Below, piece by piece: positions 15,664 through 24,453 of a stretch of 32,247 nt of DNA. The notes under the pieces were generated by a model. That model was not told the origin of the DNA. It worked only from the letters and a program-made list of their open reading frames with translations, and searched no databases. A program made the position numbers and the translations under genes. How positions within the stretch are numbered: the stretch's first letter is position 1; every line of letters starts with the position of its first letter. Source of the DNA: Planctomycetota bacterium (GTDB lineage Bacteria; Planctomycetota; JAJSAM01; JAJVHW01); NCBI GenBank assembly GCA_021414065.1, contig JAIOPE010000094.1:1-32247 (forward strand), in the 5' to 3' direction.

Positions 15664-16833
15664 TCAGCCGCGGAGGGCGACGCTCGGCGGCACGCGTGAC
15701 GCGCGGATCGCCGGCAGCAGGCCCGAGACGATGCCGACGAACGTCGAGAAGGTCACTGCGAGCACGACCACGTCGGGGGTGATCCGGAACGCGAACGCCT
15801 GCTCGGTGAACGTCTTCCAGTTCATCGTGCCCGTGGCGACGCCGTTCACCGGAAGGGCGAGCAGGACGCCGAGGATGCCGCCCGCGAGGCCGAGCGCCGT
15901 TGCCTCGCAGAGGAACCCGAGGACGACGTGGTGGGGGCGGAACCCGAGCGCCAGCAGCGTGCCGATCTCGCGGCGCCGCTCGGCGAGTGAGGCGAGCAAC
16001 GTCACGGCCGTGCCGAACGCCGCCCCGATCGCCATGATCCCCGCGATGAACACTGCGACGAACTTCAGGGCCGTGCCGAGCGGTCCCGACTGCTCGCGGA
16101 AGTAACCGCGCTCGGTGAAGGTCTTCGCGTCGAGGCGCAGGTCGTTCTCGAGCATCTCGCGCAGCGGGTCCGGGCCTTCGGCGGGCGCCGGCGTCGCGCG
16201 GCGGAGGATCACGTTGCCGTAGACCTGCCGCTTGAAGACCTGCATGAAGACCTCGACGTCGCACCAGATCTCGGAGTCGAACGCGGCGCCGCCGCCGTCG
16301 ATCACGCCGACCACCGGCCACATCACGCCCCCGGTGTCGAGTGCGCCTCCGAGGCTGCAACCGGCGAGGCGCCCGAGCAGTGCCTTGCCGACGACGACCT
16401 CGTTCGTGCCCGGCGTGAATTCGCGGCCGGCGACGAGCTTCGCGGTGTCGCGCACCCGGAACGTGGCCGGCATGACTCCGCGCAGCGGGAAGTTCGCGGT
16501 GCCGCCGTCGGCCTTGTTCAGGTTCATCGCAGCGTAGATCTCGGCCGACGCGAGCGGGTCGCCCGACGCGTCCACTGCCACGCCCGGGTAGGTCTGGAGG
16601 GCGCGCCACTTGGGGCGGGTGACGCCGCTCTCGCCCTCGCTCGAAGCGCCCTGGCGCAGGACCAGGATGTTGTCCTCCCGGCCCGTGTCCACGAGCGAGA
16701 GCTCAAAGCCCCGCGCCAGCGACAGCACGAGCACGAGGATGCCGACCGCCATTCCGATCGAGAACACGGAGAGCGACGTGCCGACGCGCCGCACCCACAG
16801 GCTCATCAGGTGGTAGCGGAGGATGCCGATCAT
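15664..16833 (-). CDS. MacB/FtsX-type ABC transporter permease
   Basis: 389 residues. The ATG at 16833 overlaps the previous gene's stop (ATGA). One N-terminal membrane helix (about 20-40) is followed by a ~200-residue periplasmic MacB-PCD-like domain, then three C-terminal helices carrying the conserved FtsX segment E-R-R-R-E-I-G-T-L-L-A-L-G-F and ending R-A-S-R-V-P-P-S-V-A-L-R-G. This is the MacB/LolC topology, in which two such subunits combine with an ATPase dimer for envelope export or extraction without a classical channel. It is the last gene of the long exporter run and its stop faces that of the metzincin fusion gene, 36 bp away. Confidence 0.9.
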   Translation of the reverse strand: MIGILRYHLMSLWVRRVGTSLSVFSIGMAVGILVLVLSLARGFELSLVDTGREDNILVLRQGASSEGESGVTRPKWRALQTYPGVAVDASGDPLASAEIYAAMNLNKADGGTANFPLRGVMPATFRVRDTAKLVAGREFTPGTNEVVVGKALLGRLAGCSLGGALDTGGVMWPVVGVIDGGGAAFDSEIWCDVEVFMQVFKRQVYGNVILRRATPAPAEGPDPLREMLENDLRLDAKTFTERGYFREQSGPLGTALKFVAVFIAGIMAIGAAFGTAVTLLASLAERRREIGTLLALGFRPHHVVLGFLCEATALGLAGGILGVLLALPVNGVATGTMNWKTFTEQAFAFRITPDVVVLAVTFSTFVGIVSGLLPAIRASRVPPSVALRG

Positions 16834-18002
16834 CCGAACCTCGAGAGCGCGTCGATCACGCGGATGCGGGCGAGGATGACCGCCGGGACGATCCCGGCGA
16901 CGAGTCCGACGATCACCGACGTGCCGACGGCGAACGCGAATGTCTCGTCCGTGATGATGAACGACGGGAAGAAGCGGCCGAGGGCGTCCACGCCGATGTG
17001 ATTGAAGATGAACCAGCCGGCGAATGCCCCCGCAGCGCCGCCGATGGTGCACACGACGATGCCCTCCGACACGTTCAGCAGGAAGATCGCGCGGTCGGGA
17101 TAGCCGAGCGCCTTCAGCACCCCCGTCTCGCTCCGGCGGTCGCGGGCGTTCAAGAGCATGGTGTTCAGCGCGATCATGAACGCGGCGAAGAGGACGGCGC
17201 CGCCGATCATCCCGAGCAACGCGGGGACGTTGCCCCACATCGAGACGAACGACTGGTTGAACGCCGCCTCCGTCTGCGTGCGCGTGCGGTTCTCGCTCGA
17301 CTCGAACAGCGCGTCGATCTCGTTCGTGATCCGCCCGGCGTCGAACTCCGGGTCGAGTTCCGCCACGAAGATGCTCACGACGCTCCGGCGGCCGACCGTC
17401 TCGTCGAGGTACTTCCAGTGGAAGAACATCGTGGACTCGTCGATCTGCGGCGAGCCGCGGCTGTAGACGCCGCAGACGGTGAACTCGTAGTCGCCGGGCC
17501 AGATGTTCCCCTTGAGCGGGATGCGGTCGCCGACCTTGAACCCGAACTGCCGCGCGAGCGCCGCTCCGACGATGCAGCCGCGGCGGTCCGACTCGAAGGC
17601 CTCCCACTCGGGCGTGGAGAGGACGATCTCCTTCTTCGCGCTCAGGTCGCCGTAGACGCGGCGCATCGTGGGCGGGTCCACCGCGAAGCGCGCGAACATG
17701 TTCTTGTCGTCGATGTAGACGCCGCCGAACCAGGTCCAGTGCGTGACCGCGACCACGCCCGGGACGCCTTCGATGCCCTGGTGAAGCTTTTCCGGGAGGT
17801 TCACGAAGAGCGACACCGCGCTCGTGGTGATGAGCCGGCTCCGCCCCGCGTACTTCACGCCCGACTGCAACTCCGTGATGACCGTCTGGAGCAGCACGAG
17901 CAGGAAGATCGCGAGTGCCACGCCCGCCGCAGTGAGCGTGGTGCGAAACCACGACCGCCGCAGGTGCGCGAACAGGAGGCGCCAGGGGACCGGTTGCTTC
18001 AT
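16830..18002 (-). CDS. MacB/FtsX-type ABC transporter permease (second subunit)
   Basis: 390 residues. The ATG at 18002 overlaps the ATPase stop (ATGA). It has the same architecture as the following gene: helix 1 at about 22-40, a periplasmic domain with G-C-I-V-G-A-A-L-A-R-Q-F-G-F-K-V-G-D-R-I-P-L (typical MacB_PCD), then three helices with R-D-R-R-S-E-T-G-V-L-K-A-L-G-Y. It diverges enough from its neighbour that the pair is likely heterodimeric, like LolC/LolE. With the upstream ATPase and the HlyD-like adaptor it makes a complete MacAB-like set. Confidence 0.9.
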   Translation of the reverse strand: MKQPVPWRLLFAHLRRSWFRTTLTAAGVALAIFLLVLLQTVITELQSGVKYAGRSRLITTSAVSLFVNLPEKLHQGIEGVPGVVAVTHWTWFGGVYIDDKNMFARFAVDPPTMRRVYGDLSAKKEIVLSTPEWEAFESDRRGCIVGAALARQFGFKVGDRIPLKGNIWPGDYEFTVCGVYSRGSPQIDESTMFFHWKYLDETVGRRSVVSIFVAELDPEFDAGRITNEIDALFESSENRTRTQTEAAFNQSFVSMWGNVPALLGMIGGAVLFAAFMIALNTMLLNARDRRSETGVLKALGYPDRAIFLLNVSEGIVVCTIGGAAGAFAGWFIFNHIGVDALGRFFPSFIITDETFAFAVGTSVIVGLVAGIVPAVILARIRVIDALSRFG

Positions 18003-18682
18003 GTGTCGGCGACGATGACGCCCTTCTCCAGGTGGACCAGACGGTCCGCGCGCTCGGCGCAGTGCGGGTCGTGGGTCACCATCACGATCGCCTTCTTGAA
18101 CCGCGTGTGCAGGTCCTGGAGCAGGTTGAGCACGTCTTCCGCGCTCTTCCGGTCGAGGTCGCCGGTCGGCTCGTCGGCGAGCAGGAACGCGGGGTCCGCC
18201 ACGATGGCCCGGGCGATCGCGACGCGCTGGTTCTGACCGCCGGAGAGTTGCGCGGGGTAGTGGTCGATCCGGTCCGACAGCCCGACGAGGTCGAGCGCCG
18301 TCATCACGTGTTCCCGCCGCTCCTTCCGCGAGAGGTTCGTGAGCAGGAGCGGCATCTCGACGTTCTGGAACGCGTCGAGCACGGGCAGCAGGTTGTAGAG
18401 CTGGAAGATGTAGCCGACGTTCCTCGATCGCCACGCCGCGAGTTCCGCGTTGGTGCGTCCGACCATCTCGTCGTCGTTGACGCAGATCGACCCGGAGTCC
18501 GGCACGTCCAGCCCGCCGATCAGGTTGAGCAGCGTCGTCTTCCCCGAGCCCGACGGGCCCATGAGCGAGACCCACTCGCCGGCATCCACGTCGAGGTCCA
18601 CGCCGTCGAGCACCAGAACGGTCTCGGAGCCCTTGACGTAGCTCTTCACGACACCGCGCACCTGGATCAGCATCGGGTCCAT
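17999..18682 (-). CDS. LolD/MacB-like ABC transporter ATPase
   Basis: 227 residues; start ATG at 18682 with an internal ATG at 18673 as an alternative. Motifs: Walker A G-P-S-G-S-G-K-T-T, Q-loop Y-I-F-Q-L-Y-N-L-L-P-V-L, signature L-S-G-G-Q-N-Q-R-V-A-I-A-R-A, Walker B F-L-L-A-D-E-P-T-G-D-L-D, H-loop V-T-H-D. G-D-L-D with F-Q-x-Y-N-L-L-P is diagnostic for the MacB/LolD/DevA group that partners FtsX-type permeases, which follow immediately in overlapping frames. A 61-bp gap separates it from the adaptor gene upstream. Confidence 0.95.
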   Translation of the reverse strand: MDPMLIQVRGVVKSYVKGSETVLVLDGVDLDVDAGEWVSLMGPSGSGKTTLLNLIGGLDVPDSGSICVNDDEMVGRTNAELAAWRSRNVGYIFQLYNLLPVLDAFQNVEMPLLLTNLSRKERREHVMTALDLVGLSDRIDHYPAQLSGGQNQRVAIARAIVADPAFLLADEPTGDLDRKSAEDVLNLLQDLHTRFKKAIVMVTHDPHCAERADRLVHLEKGVIVADT

Positions 18683-18743
18683 GATCCGCGAACCGCGCCG
18701 CGGGGCGCAGTGGTTCCGCCGCGCGGCAGATCGCGGACGAGCG

Positions 18744-20150
18744 TCACTGCACGACGCGGACGAGCTTGCCCGGGTTGAGGTTGGCGGGGGGCGAGACGAT
18801 CACCTCTTCGCCGCCGGCGAGGCCTTCGGCGACGTCGGCTTCGCCGGGGGCGGATGCGGCGCCGTCGGCCTTGCGGGCGGCGAGCCACTCGGCCCGGCCG
18901 TCGCGGAGGATCCACACGCCCGGCTTGCCGTCGCGCTCGACGAATGCGGCGGCGGGGGCGATGACGCGGTCCTTGCCGAGAGCGGAGTCGGCGCGCGCCG
19001 GGTCGAGGAACTCGACGCGGCCGCCCATCTCGGGGAGCACGAACGCATCGACGTCCTTGAATGCGACCTTCACCTGCACGGTGCTCGTGGCCCGGTCGGC
19101 GGTGGGCACCTTTTGGCGGACGACGCCGGCGTAGGGGTGGTCGCGGCGCGCGTCGAGGACGATCCGGCACGGGGCGCCGTCCACGACCTTGGAGATGTCG
19201 CGCTCGATGACGTCCACCTCCATCTCGAGCGAAGCGAAGTCCACGAGCGTGACGATGGCGCCGCGCGTGGTGGAACCCGACCCGTTGACCGGCGAGACCA
19301 TCTCGCCGACCTCCGCTTCCTTGCGAACGACCACGCCGGCGAACGGCGCCACGATGAACGCGTCGGCTCGCACCGCGCGCGCATAGGCGACGGCTGCCTC
19401 CGACGCGGCGAGCCCGGCCTTCGCCGCCATGATTCCGGCCGCCGCAGACGCGAGGTCGGCCTCGGCGCGGGCGACGTCGGCCTTCGACGACTCGACCCCG
19501 GCCCGGCCGCGCGACACCTGCTCCGCCATCACCGAGCGCTGCATCTTCGCCGAATCCAACGTGTCGCGGATGCCTGCGCCGCCCGCCACCAGCTTCTCCT
19601 GCAACGCAACGGTGCGCTCGGCGTCCACGAGGCGGGCGTCCATCTCGGCGACGCGGGTCGTCTGGGAGCGCACGGTGGCGTCGGCCGCAGCGTGCTGCGC
19701 CTCGGCGGTCGCGATGTTGCGGCGCCGGACTTCGATGTCCGCCTCGGCCTGCGCCACCGACGCGTCGAGATCAGCGTGGCCAAGTTCGCCGAGCATCTGC
19801 CCCGCGACGACGCGGTCGCCCACGTCCACCTGGATCTTCTCGAGGCGGCCGGACATCTTGCTCGAGATGGCGGCACGCGTTCGCGCCACCACGTAGCCGG
19901 AAGCGCTCGTGCGGACGGCACCCTCGGTGGCCGTGATCCGGCGGACCTTCGCCGTGCGGACCTCCGGCGCGGAGAGACTCTCGCGCTTCGAGTAGGCGAC
20001 GCCGCCGATCACCAGCAGAAGCACGCCGACCCAGATCCACGGGGCCTTCGAGCGTCGGCGGCTGCCGGGTGTCGGCGGGGTTCGGTCGATCCGCAGGCGG
20101 TCGAGGCCGTCGCCGACCGGCACAGGGGGCGGCGCGTTGCGGTCGGTCAC
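18744..20150 (-). CDS. HlyD/MacA-type periplasmic adaptor
   Basis: 468 residues from a GTG at 20150 overlapping the previous stop (GTGA). A short Pro-rich cytoplasmic tail is followed by one membrane helix (about 37-54), a biotinyl-lipoyl half (G-R-L-E-K-I-Q-V-D-V-G-D-R-V-V-A-G-Q-M-L-G-E-L), a long Ala/Glu/Arg/Asp coiled-coil hairpin (about 120-265), the second lipoyl half (I-V-A-P-F-A-G-V-V-V-R-K-E-A-E-V-G-E-M-V), and beta-barrel and membrane-proximal domains. It links an inner-membrane ABC transporter to the periplasm or an outer-membrane channel. No TolC-like gene is in the window. Partnership with the ATPase and permeases just downstream is inferred from gene order. Confidence 0.92.
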   Translation of the reverse strand: MTDRNAPPPVPVGDGLDRLRIDRTPPTPGSRRRSKAPWIWVGVLLLVIGGVAYSKRESLSAPEVRTAKVRRITATEGAVRTSASGYVVARTRAAISSKMSGRLEKIQVDVGDRVVAGQMLGELGHADLDASVAQAEADIEVRRRNIATAEAQHAAADATVRSQTTRVAEMDARLVDAERTVALQEKLVAGGAGIRDTLDSAKMQRSVMAEQVSRGRAGVESSKADVARAEADLASAAAGIMAAKAGLAASEAAVAYARAVRADAFIVAPFAGVVVRKEAEVGEMVSPVNGSGSTTRGAIVTLVDFASLEMEVDVIERDISKVVDGAPCRIVLDARRDHPYAGVVRQKVPTADRATSTVQVKVAFKDVDAFVLPEMGGRVEFLDPARADSALGKDRVIAPAAAFVERDGKPGVWILRDGRAEWLAARKADGAASAPGEADVAEGLAGGEEVIVSPPANLNPGKLVRVVQ

Positions 20151-20740
20151 TTCGGCGGCACCTCGCCCGGCGGCTCGGACTCGATCGTCGTGTTCGTGTC
20201 CTCGTCGCCGGTGCCGACGTGGATCGTCACGTTCTGGCCGTTCGTGCCGTCGAACAGCGCGGACTTGGCCGGTGCCTTGACGCCCGTGCGCGCCTCGACA
20301 TCGGCGACGCTGATCATGTTCTTCCGCCACTTGCGGACGGGGTTCTTGCCAGCGTCGGCGGCTTCCGCCGCCTCGCCGATCGCGACCGCGGACACGGGCA
20401 TGCCGCCGTCCTTGTACGAGTCGCAGTACGCGCGCCAGGCGGTGTCCTGGACCTTCGCCAGTTCGGCCGCTTCGGGCGCGGGCTTCACTCCCACGAGGAG
20501 GACGAGGCCCTCGTCGTCGGACGGCGCGAACGTCATGACGGTGCTCGGTCCGAGATCCGCTTGAAGTCGTTGGGCGAACGCCGCAGACGACATCCCGAAG
20601 TTCATCCCCGCGGCGATCTTGTCGCGCATGAGGAAGCCGCCGACGGCGCAGCACACGGCCCCGAGCACCACCAACGAGACGACCACGATCAGGACGATTT
20701 TGCCGGCGCCCATGCCGGCCGGCTTCTCACCTTCGGACAC
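20147..20740 (-). CDS. Membrane-anchored protein of unknown function, 197 aa
   Basis: The GTG at 20740 is preceded by GAGGTG four bases upstream. A short Gly/Lys-rich cytoplasmic start is followed by one membrane helix (about 15-36, V-L-I-V-V-V-S-L-V-V-L-G-A-V-C-C) and an extracytoplasmic domain of ~155 residues, with V-G-V-K-P-A-P-E at about 85 and an Asp/Glu/Pro-rich tail. Its stop overlaps the adaptor start (GTGA), so it is translated with the exporter. I do not recognise the family; a modulator of the transporter is a guess from position only. Confidence 0.7.
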   Translation of the reverse strand: MSEGEKPAGMGAGKIVLIVVVSLVVLGAVCCAVGGFLMRDKIAAGMNFGMSSAAFAQRLQADLGPSTVMTFAPSDDEGLVLLVGVKPAPEAAELAKVQDTAWRAYCDSYKDGGMPVSAVAIGEAAEAADAGKNPVRKWRKNMISVADVEARTGVKAPAKSALFDGTNGQNVTIHVGTGDEDTNTTIESEPPGEVPPK

Positions 20741-20809
20741 GTGTCACCTCGTTCGCGCACGCAGGGGCGCATCTCTTTGCGGATCGCAGGGCGGGACTTC
20801 TCGCAGGCC

Positions 20810-21637
20810 CTACGTGGCTTGCGAGGTCTTCCCACGGTACTCGATCCACTCCACGAGGAGGAGGGAGAGAACGAGGGCGACGAACCACACGAGCACGAAC
20901 GTCAGCACCGCGGTGGATGTCGCCGTGGGCTCGATCACGTGGAGCAGTTTCTCGGCGCGCATGCGCGAGGTGACCGGCACGGCCGGGTGAATCATCGAGC
21001 GAACATAGTGGATGAGCGTGCCGCGCACGATGTTCGACGGCACGATCGACATGAAGTTCTCGATCAGGATGAAGAACACGCCGACCGCGAGTCCGCGGCG
21101 CGAGAACGTGGCGATCATCCAGAAGAACGCGAGGTAGGCGGGGTAGGCGAGCAGCGTGGCGGAGACCGCGGTCACGGCCACCGACTGGAGTTCCGCAGCG
21201 GGGGCCGAGTCGAGGGGGAGCGCGATCGCGACGACCGAGAGCGGAAGCACGACCGCACCGACCACCCAGCCGGCGACGAAGCGCCCGAGGTGGACCGCCC
21301 AGCGGCGCACCGGCGACGTGAACCAGTACGTGAGGGTGCCCTCCTCGGCTTCCGGCCAGGGGAACGCCGTGGCGAACACGAGCGCCACCGCGGGGACCGC
21401 GATCCCGAAGTGGTAGAAGCTCAGCATGGAGTAGAAGAACTCCTCCTGCTGGCGCAGTTCGGAGTAGTGGGCGACCGGCAACGACGCCGTCAGCGGAAGC
21501 AGCACGAGCACGAGGGCCACGACGATGCGCCCGCCGCGGAACGAGCGGCGGAGCGCCAGGGCGGCCGTCTGGTAGATGGTCTCGAACGCATCGAGGCGGC
21601 GCGGGCGCTCGCGGCCGGGGAAGACGGGATCGCTCAT
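20810..21637 (-). CDS. ABC-2-type transporter permease
   Basis: 275 residues. The ATG at 21637 overlaps the ATPase stop (ATGA). A cytoplasmic N terminus is followed by about six membrane helices: R-I-V-V-A-L-V-L-V-L-L, F-G-I-A-V-P-A-V-A-L-V-F, G-W-V-V-G-A-V-V-L-P-L-S, A-Y-P-A-Y-L-A-F-F-W-M, V-G-V-F-F-I-L-I-E, and the last near 245-262. E-E-G-T-L-T-Y-W-F-T-S-P-V-R-R-W is the typical ABC-2 amphipathic segment. It is paired with the ATPase gene directly upstream. The 69 bp after its end to the next gene hold nothing I can identify. Confidence 0.88.
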   Translation of the reverse strand: MSDPVFPGRERPRRLDAFETIYQTAALALRRSFRGGRIVVALVLVLLPLTASLPVAHYSELRQQEEFFYSMLSFYHFGIAVPAVALVFATAFPWPEAEEGTLTYWFTSPVRRWAVHLGRFVAGWVVGAVVLPLSVVAIALPLDSAPAAELQSVAVTAVSATLLAYPAYLAFFWMIATFSRRGLAVGVFFILIENFMSIVPSNIVRGTLIHYVRSMIHPAVPVTSRMRAEKLLHVIEPTATSTAVLTFVLVWFVALVLSLLLVEWIEYRGKTSQAT

Positions 21638-22560
21638 CGCTTCCACACCAGGGTTTCGAACAGGGCCTGCAGGCTGTCGTCGGGCGAGACGAGGCCCTCG
21701 ACCGGAAGATCGCCCTCGGCCGACTCGATCGTGAGCCGGGAGTAGAACGCCTCGGGCTTCGGCGTGGTCACGCGCAGCCCGGTCGGCGTCACGGTGATGC
21801 TCTCCACGACGTCCCACTGGAGGAGTCGGACGCCGACCTCTCGCGGCTTCGACGTCTCGAGGATCACGCGGTGCGGGTACGTGTCGATGAGCGCGCGGAT
21901 CTCGCGGGCGTCGCCTTGGGCGACGACGCGTCCGCGATTGAGGAGCAGCACCTGGCGCGTCGCTTCCTCGACTTCGTGGAGTACGTGCGAGCTGAACAGG
22001 ACGCACGCGCCGGCGGCGGCGGCCTCGTGGATCGACGTCTGCACGCGGTGGCGCCAGAGCGGGTCGAGGCCCGTGAGCGGTTCGTCGAGGAAGATGACGT
22101 CCGGGTCGTGGGCGAACGTGGTGGCGAGCTTCGTGCGCTGGCGCATGCCCTTGCTGTAGCCACCGGTCTTCCGGTGCATCGCATCGGCGAGTCCGAGGCG
22201 GTCGAGCCATTCGCCCGCGCGCTTGGCGGCTTCGGGCGGGTCCCAGCCCCGCATTCGCAGCATGAACGAGACGAACTGAAAGCCCGTCAGATCCTCGAAG
22301 AGCGAGTCCTGCTCGGGGGCGATGCCGATCCGGTGATAGAGGTCCGGGTTGCCGAAGGGCGTCATCCCCAGCACTTCGACGGTGCCGAGGGAAGGCCGCA
22401 GTTCGCCGGTCAGGATCTTCAGCAGCGTGGACTTGCCGGCGCCGTTCGGCCCGAGGAGTCCGACGATCGCGCCCGGCACGTCGAAGCTCACTTCGTTCAG
22501 CGCCACGACGGGGCCGAAGGAACGGGTGAGGTTCGAGACGTGGAGGATCGGCGGCGTCAC
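21634..22560 (-). CDS. ABC-2-type transporter ATPase
   Basis: 308 residues from a GTG at 22560 overlapping the preceding permease stop (GTGA). Motifs: Walker A G-P-N-G-A-G-K-S-T, Q-loop P-E-Q-D-S-L-F, a variant signature Y-S-K-G-M-R-Q-R-T-K-L-A, Walker B V-I-F-L-D-E-P-L-T-G-L-D-P, H-loop S-S-H-V-L-H-E-V. The extra ~90 residues after the nucleotide-binding domain are the C-terminal extension common in NatA/CcmA-like drug or lipid exporters. It probably works with the permease that follows. Confidence 0.93.
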   Translation of the reverse strand: MTPPILHVSNLTRSFGPVVALNEVSFDVPGAIVGLLGPNGAGKSTLLKILTGELRPSLGTVEVLGMTPFGNPDLYHRIGIAPEQDSLFEDLTGFQFVSFMLRMRGWDPPEAAKRAGEWLDRLGLADAMHRKTGGYSKGMRQRTKLATTFAHDPDVIFLDEPLTGLDPLWRHRVQTSIHEAAAAGACVLFSSHVLHEVEEATRQVLLLNRGRVVAQGDAREIRALIDTYPHRVILETSKPREVGVRLLQWDVVESITVTPTGLRVTTPKPEAFYSRLTIESAEGDLPVEGLVSPDDSLQALFETLVWKR

Positions 22561-23471
22561 GTGACGACCTCGACCGCCCGGATGCGCCGGATGACGATCA
22601 GGAAGCACAGCGCCGGGAACCCGAACGCCGTGAGTACGCAGTAGTGCATCGGCAGCCAGTCGGGCGTGCGCAGCCCGAAGAGGGGCGCGGTCACGGCGCC
22701 GATTGCGTAGTGCGGAACGATGGCGAACCACGACTTGTCCACCGCGCGGCCGAGCACCTCGCCGAAGCCGAGCATGAACAGGTAGACGAAGATCACGACC
22801 GCCCCGATGAGCACCGGTCGCGACATGAGCGACGACGCGAGCAGCACGAGCCCGGCCGCCCAGACCGTGTAGACGAGCGACGCCCCGACGATCGAGAACG
22901 GCACCCACCACGTGGCCTTCAGCCAGTCCACGCCTGGCTGCAGCGCGGAGCACTCCGCCCAGAGGGCGAGCGTGGGGATCGCAAGCAGGAGCGAGCTGAA
23001 CGCGGCGACCGCGAGCAGTTTCCCGAACAGGTAGTCCATCCGTGAGACGGGCCGCGCGAAGTAGATCTGCAGCGCGTGCGTGTTGCGGTCGGCGGCGAGG
23101 ATGCCGGCGCACGCGATGGCGGGGAGCACGATCGGGCCCGTGGCCGAGAACGCGATGTTCAGGATGTCCCAGAACCCGCGGCCGTCGTTCGTCATCATGC
23201 CGGCCAGATACATAGCGCCGGGCTGCGAGCGCATGCCTTCGAACACGACGTCGGGCATGGGAAGGCCCTTGCCCATCTTGATCCCCATGAAGAGGACCAT
23301 GTACGTCATGCCGCCGAAGATGAGGTGGGGCATCCAGAGGAACCCGAACAGCAGCAGCCAGACCCACCAGCGCATGCGCGGTCGGATCGACTCCCACGCG
23401 ATGGCGAGGGCCCGCGAGCCGCGGTTCACGGGGCCGGTGTAGGCGCGGTAGCCCTGGGCGAAGATGGGCAT
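22557..23471 (-). CDS. ABC-2-type transporter permease
   Basis: 304 residues. Its ATG at 23471 shares one base with the upstream ATPase stop (TGATG). About six membrane helices are visible: W-W-V-W-L-L-L-F-G-F-L-W-M near 35-47, I-V-L-P-A-I-A-C-A-G-I-L, V-A-A-F-S-S-L-L-L-A-I-P-T-L-A-L-W, V-G-A-S-L-V-Y-T-V-W-A-A-G-L-V-L-L, I-G-A-V-V-I-F-V-Y-L-F-M-L-G-F, and a last near 278-295. T-H-A-L-Q-I-Y-F-A-R-P-V-S-R is the ABC-2 coupling-like segment. It is distinct in sequence from the second permease at 20810. Confidence 0.88.
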   Translation of the reverse strand: MPIFAQGYRAYTGPVNRGSRALAIAWESIRPRMRWWVWLLLFGFLWMPHLIFGGMTYMVLFMGIKMGKGLPMPDVVFEGMRSQPGAMYLAGMMTNDGRGFWDILNIAFSATGPIVLPAIACAGILAADRNTHALQIYFARPVSRMDYLFGKLLAVAAFSSLLLAIPTLALWAECSALQPGVDWLKATWWVPFSIVGASLVYTVWAAGLVLLASSLMSRPVLIGAVVIFVYLFMLGFGEVLGRAVDKSWFAIVPHYAIGAVTAPLFGLRTPDWLPMHYCVLTAFGFPALCFLIVIRRIRAVEVVT

Positions 23472-24427
23472 CAGCGGGCCGTGCCTTTCGCGGTTGCTGC
23501 GGCGGCCGCAGCGTCGCCGTCCGCCATCGCGCGGAGGAACGCGCCTTCGAGGTTGCGCTCCATCGTCGAGAGCTCGCGGACGACGACTTTCGACGCCGCC
23601 GCCGCGCGGAAGACGAGCTTCGCGTCGGCGCCGTCGGGCACGCGGATCGAAAGCGTCTCGCCGGTGCGGTCCACCACGGCGGCGCCCTCGCGTTCGATGG
23701 CCCCGATGAACGCGTCGCGGTCGCCGAGAACGCGCACGCGGTACGTTCCGCGCTCGAGCTTCTTCACGTCGGCGATCGTGCCCTGCAGGGCGACCTGGCC
23801 GGAGCGCAGGACCACGACGTTGTCGCAGACGGACTCGACGTCGAAGAGCAGGTGCGAGCACAGGATCACCGACTTGCGGTGCTTGCGCGTGAGGTCGCGG
23901 ATGAGCTCGAGGATCTCGTCGCGGCCGGCGGGGTCGAGGCCGTTCGTCGGCTCGTCGAGGAAAACGAGCTGCGGATCGTGGACCAGGGCCTGCGCGAGTC
24001 GCAGTCGCTGGCGCATACCCGTCGAGTACTGCTCCGCGCGGCGGAACCGGGCCTCGCCGAGGCCGACGTAGTAGAGGATCTCGTGGGCCCGGCGCTGAGC
24101 GTGCCCGGCCGGGAGTCCGCACATCACACCGGCAAAGCGCACGGCCTCCGCGCCCGTCAGGCCGGGCAGGAAGGCGTCCATCTCGGGCATGTATCCGACG
24201 AGGCGGCGGACCTCCGTGGGGTCGGCCGTGACGTCGAGGCCGAGGACCTGGGCGGTGCCCGAATCGGGCGTGAGAAGGCCGAGGAGCACCTTCAGCAGCG
24301 TGGACTTGCCTGCGCCGTTCGGGCCGAGGAGGCCGACGGGCCCCTCGGGGAACTCCACGTTCAGTCCGCGCAACGCGCGGACTGTCCCGAAGGTCTTCTC
24401 GATCCCGCTGACGGTGACGGTGTTCAT
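23471..24427 (-). CDS. ABC-2-type transporter ATPase
   Basis: 318 residues; ATG at 24427 and likely first gene of the nine-gene exporter run. Motifs: Walker A G-P-N-G-A-G-K-S-T, signature Y-S-T-G-M-R-Q-R-L-R-L-A-Q-A, Walker B L-V-F-L-D-E-P-T-N-G-L-D-P, H-loop C-S-H-L-L-F-D-V. A C-terminal extension ends in an Ala-rich tail. Only 26 bp separate its start from the divergent GH42-like gene, so the promoters of both must lie inside each other's 5' ends. Confidence 0.93.
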   Translation of the reverse strand: MNTVTVSGIEKTFGTVRALRGLNVEFPEGPVGLLGPNGAGKSTLLKVLLGLLTPDSGTAQVLGLDVTADPTEVRRLVGYMPEMDAFLPGLTGAEAVRFAGVMCGLPAGHAQRRAHEILYYVGLGEARFRRAEQYSTGMRQRLRLAQALVHDPQLVFLDEPTNGLDPAGRDEILELIRDLTRKHRKSVILCSHLLFDVESVCDNVVVLRSGQVALQGTIADVKKLERGTYRVRVLGDRDAFIGAIEREGAAVVDRTGETLSIRVPDGADAKLVFRAAAASKVVVRELSTMERNLEGAFLRAMADGDAAAAAATAKGTAR

Positions 24428-24453
24428 GGAACGCGGCGTGCGAGCATAGCGGC

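Noticed and set aside
20736..20745. 10-bp palindrome GACACGTGTC over the start of the 197-aa membrane protein
   Set aside because: About 30 palindromes of this length are expected by chance in a window this size, and it overlaps the start codon.
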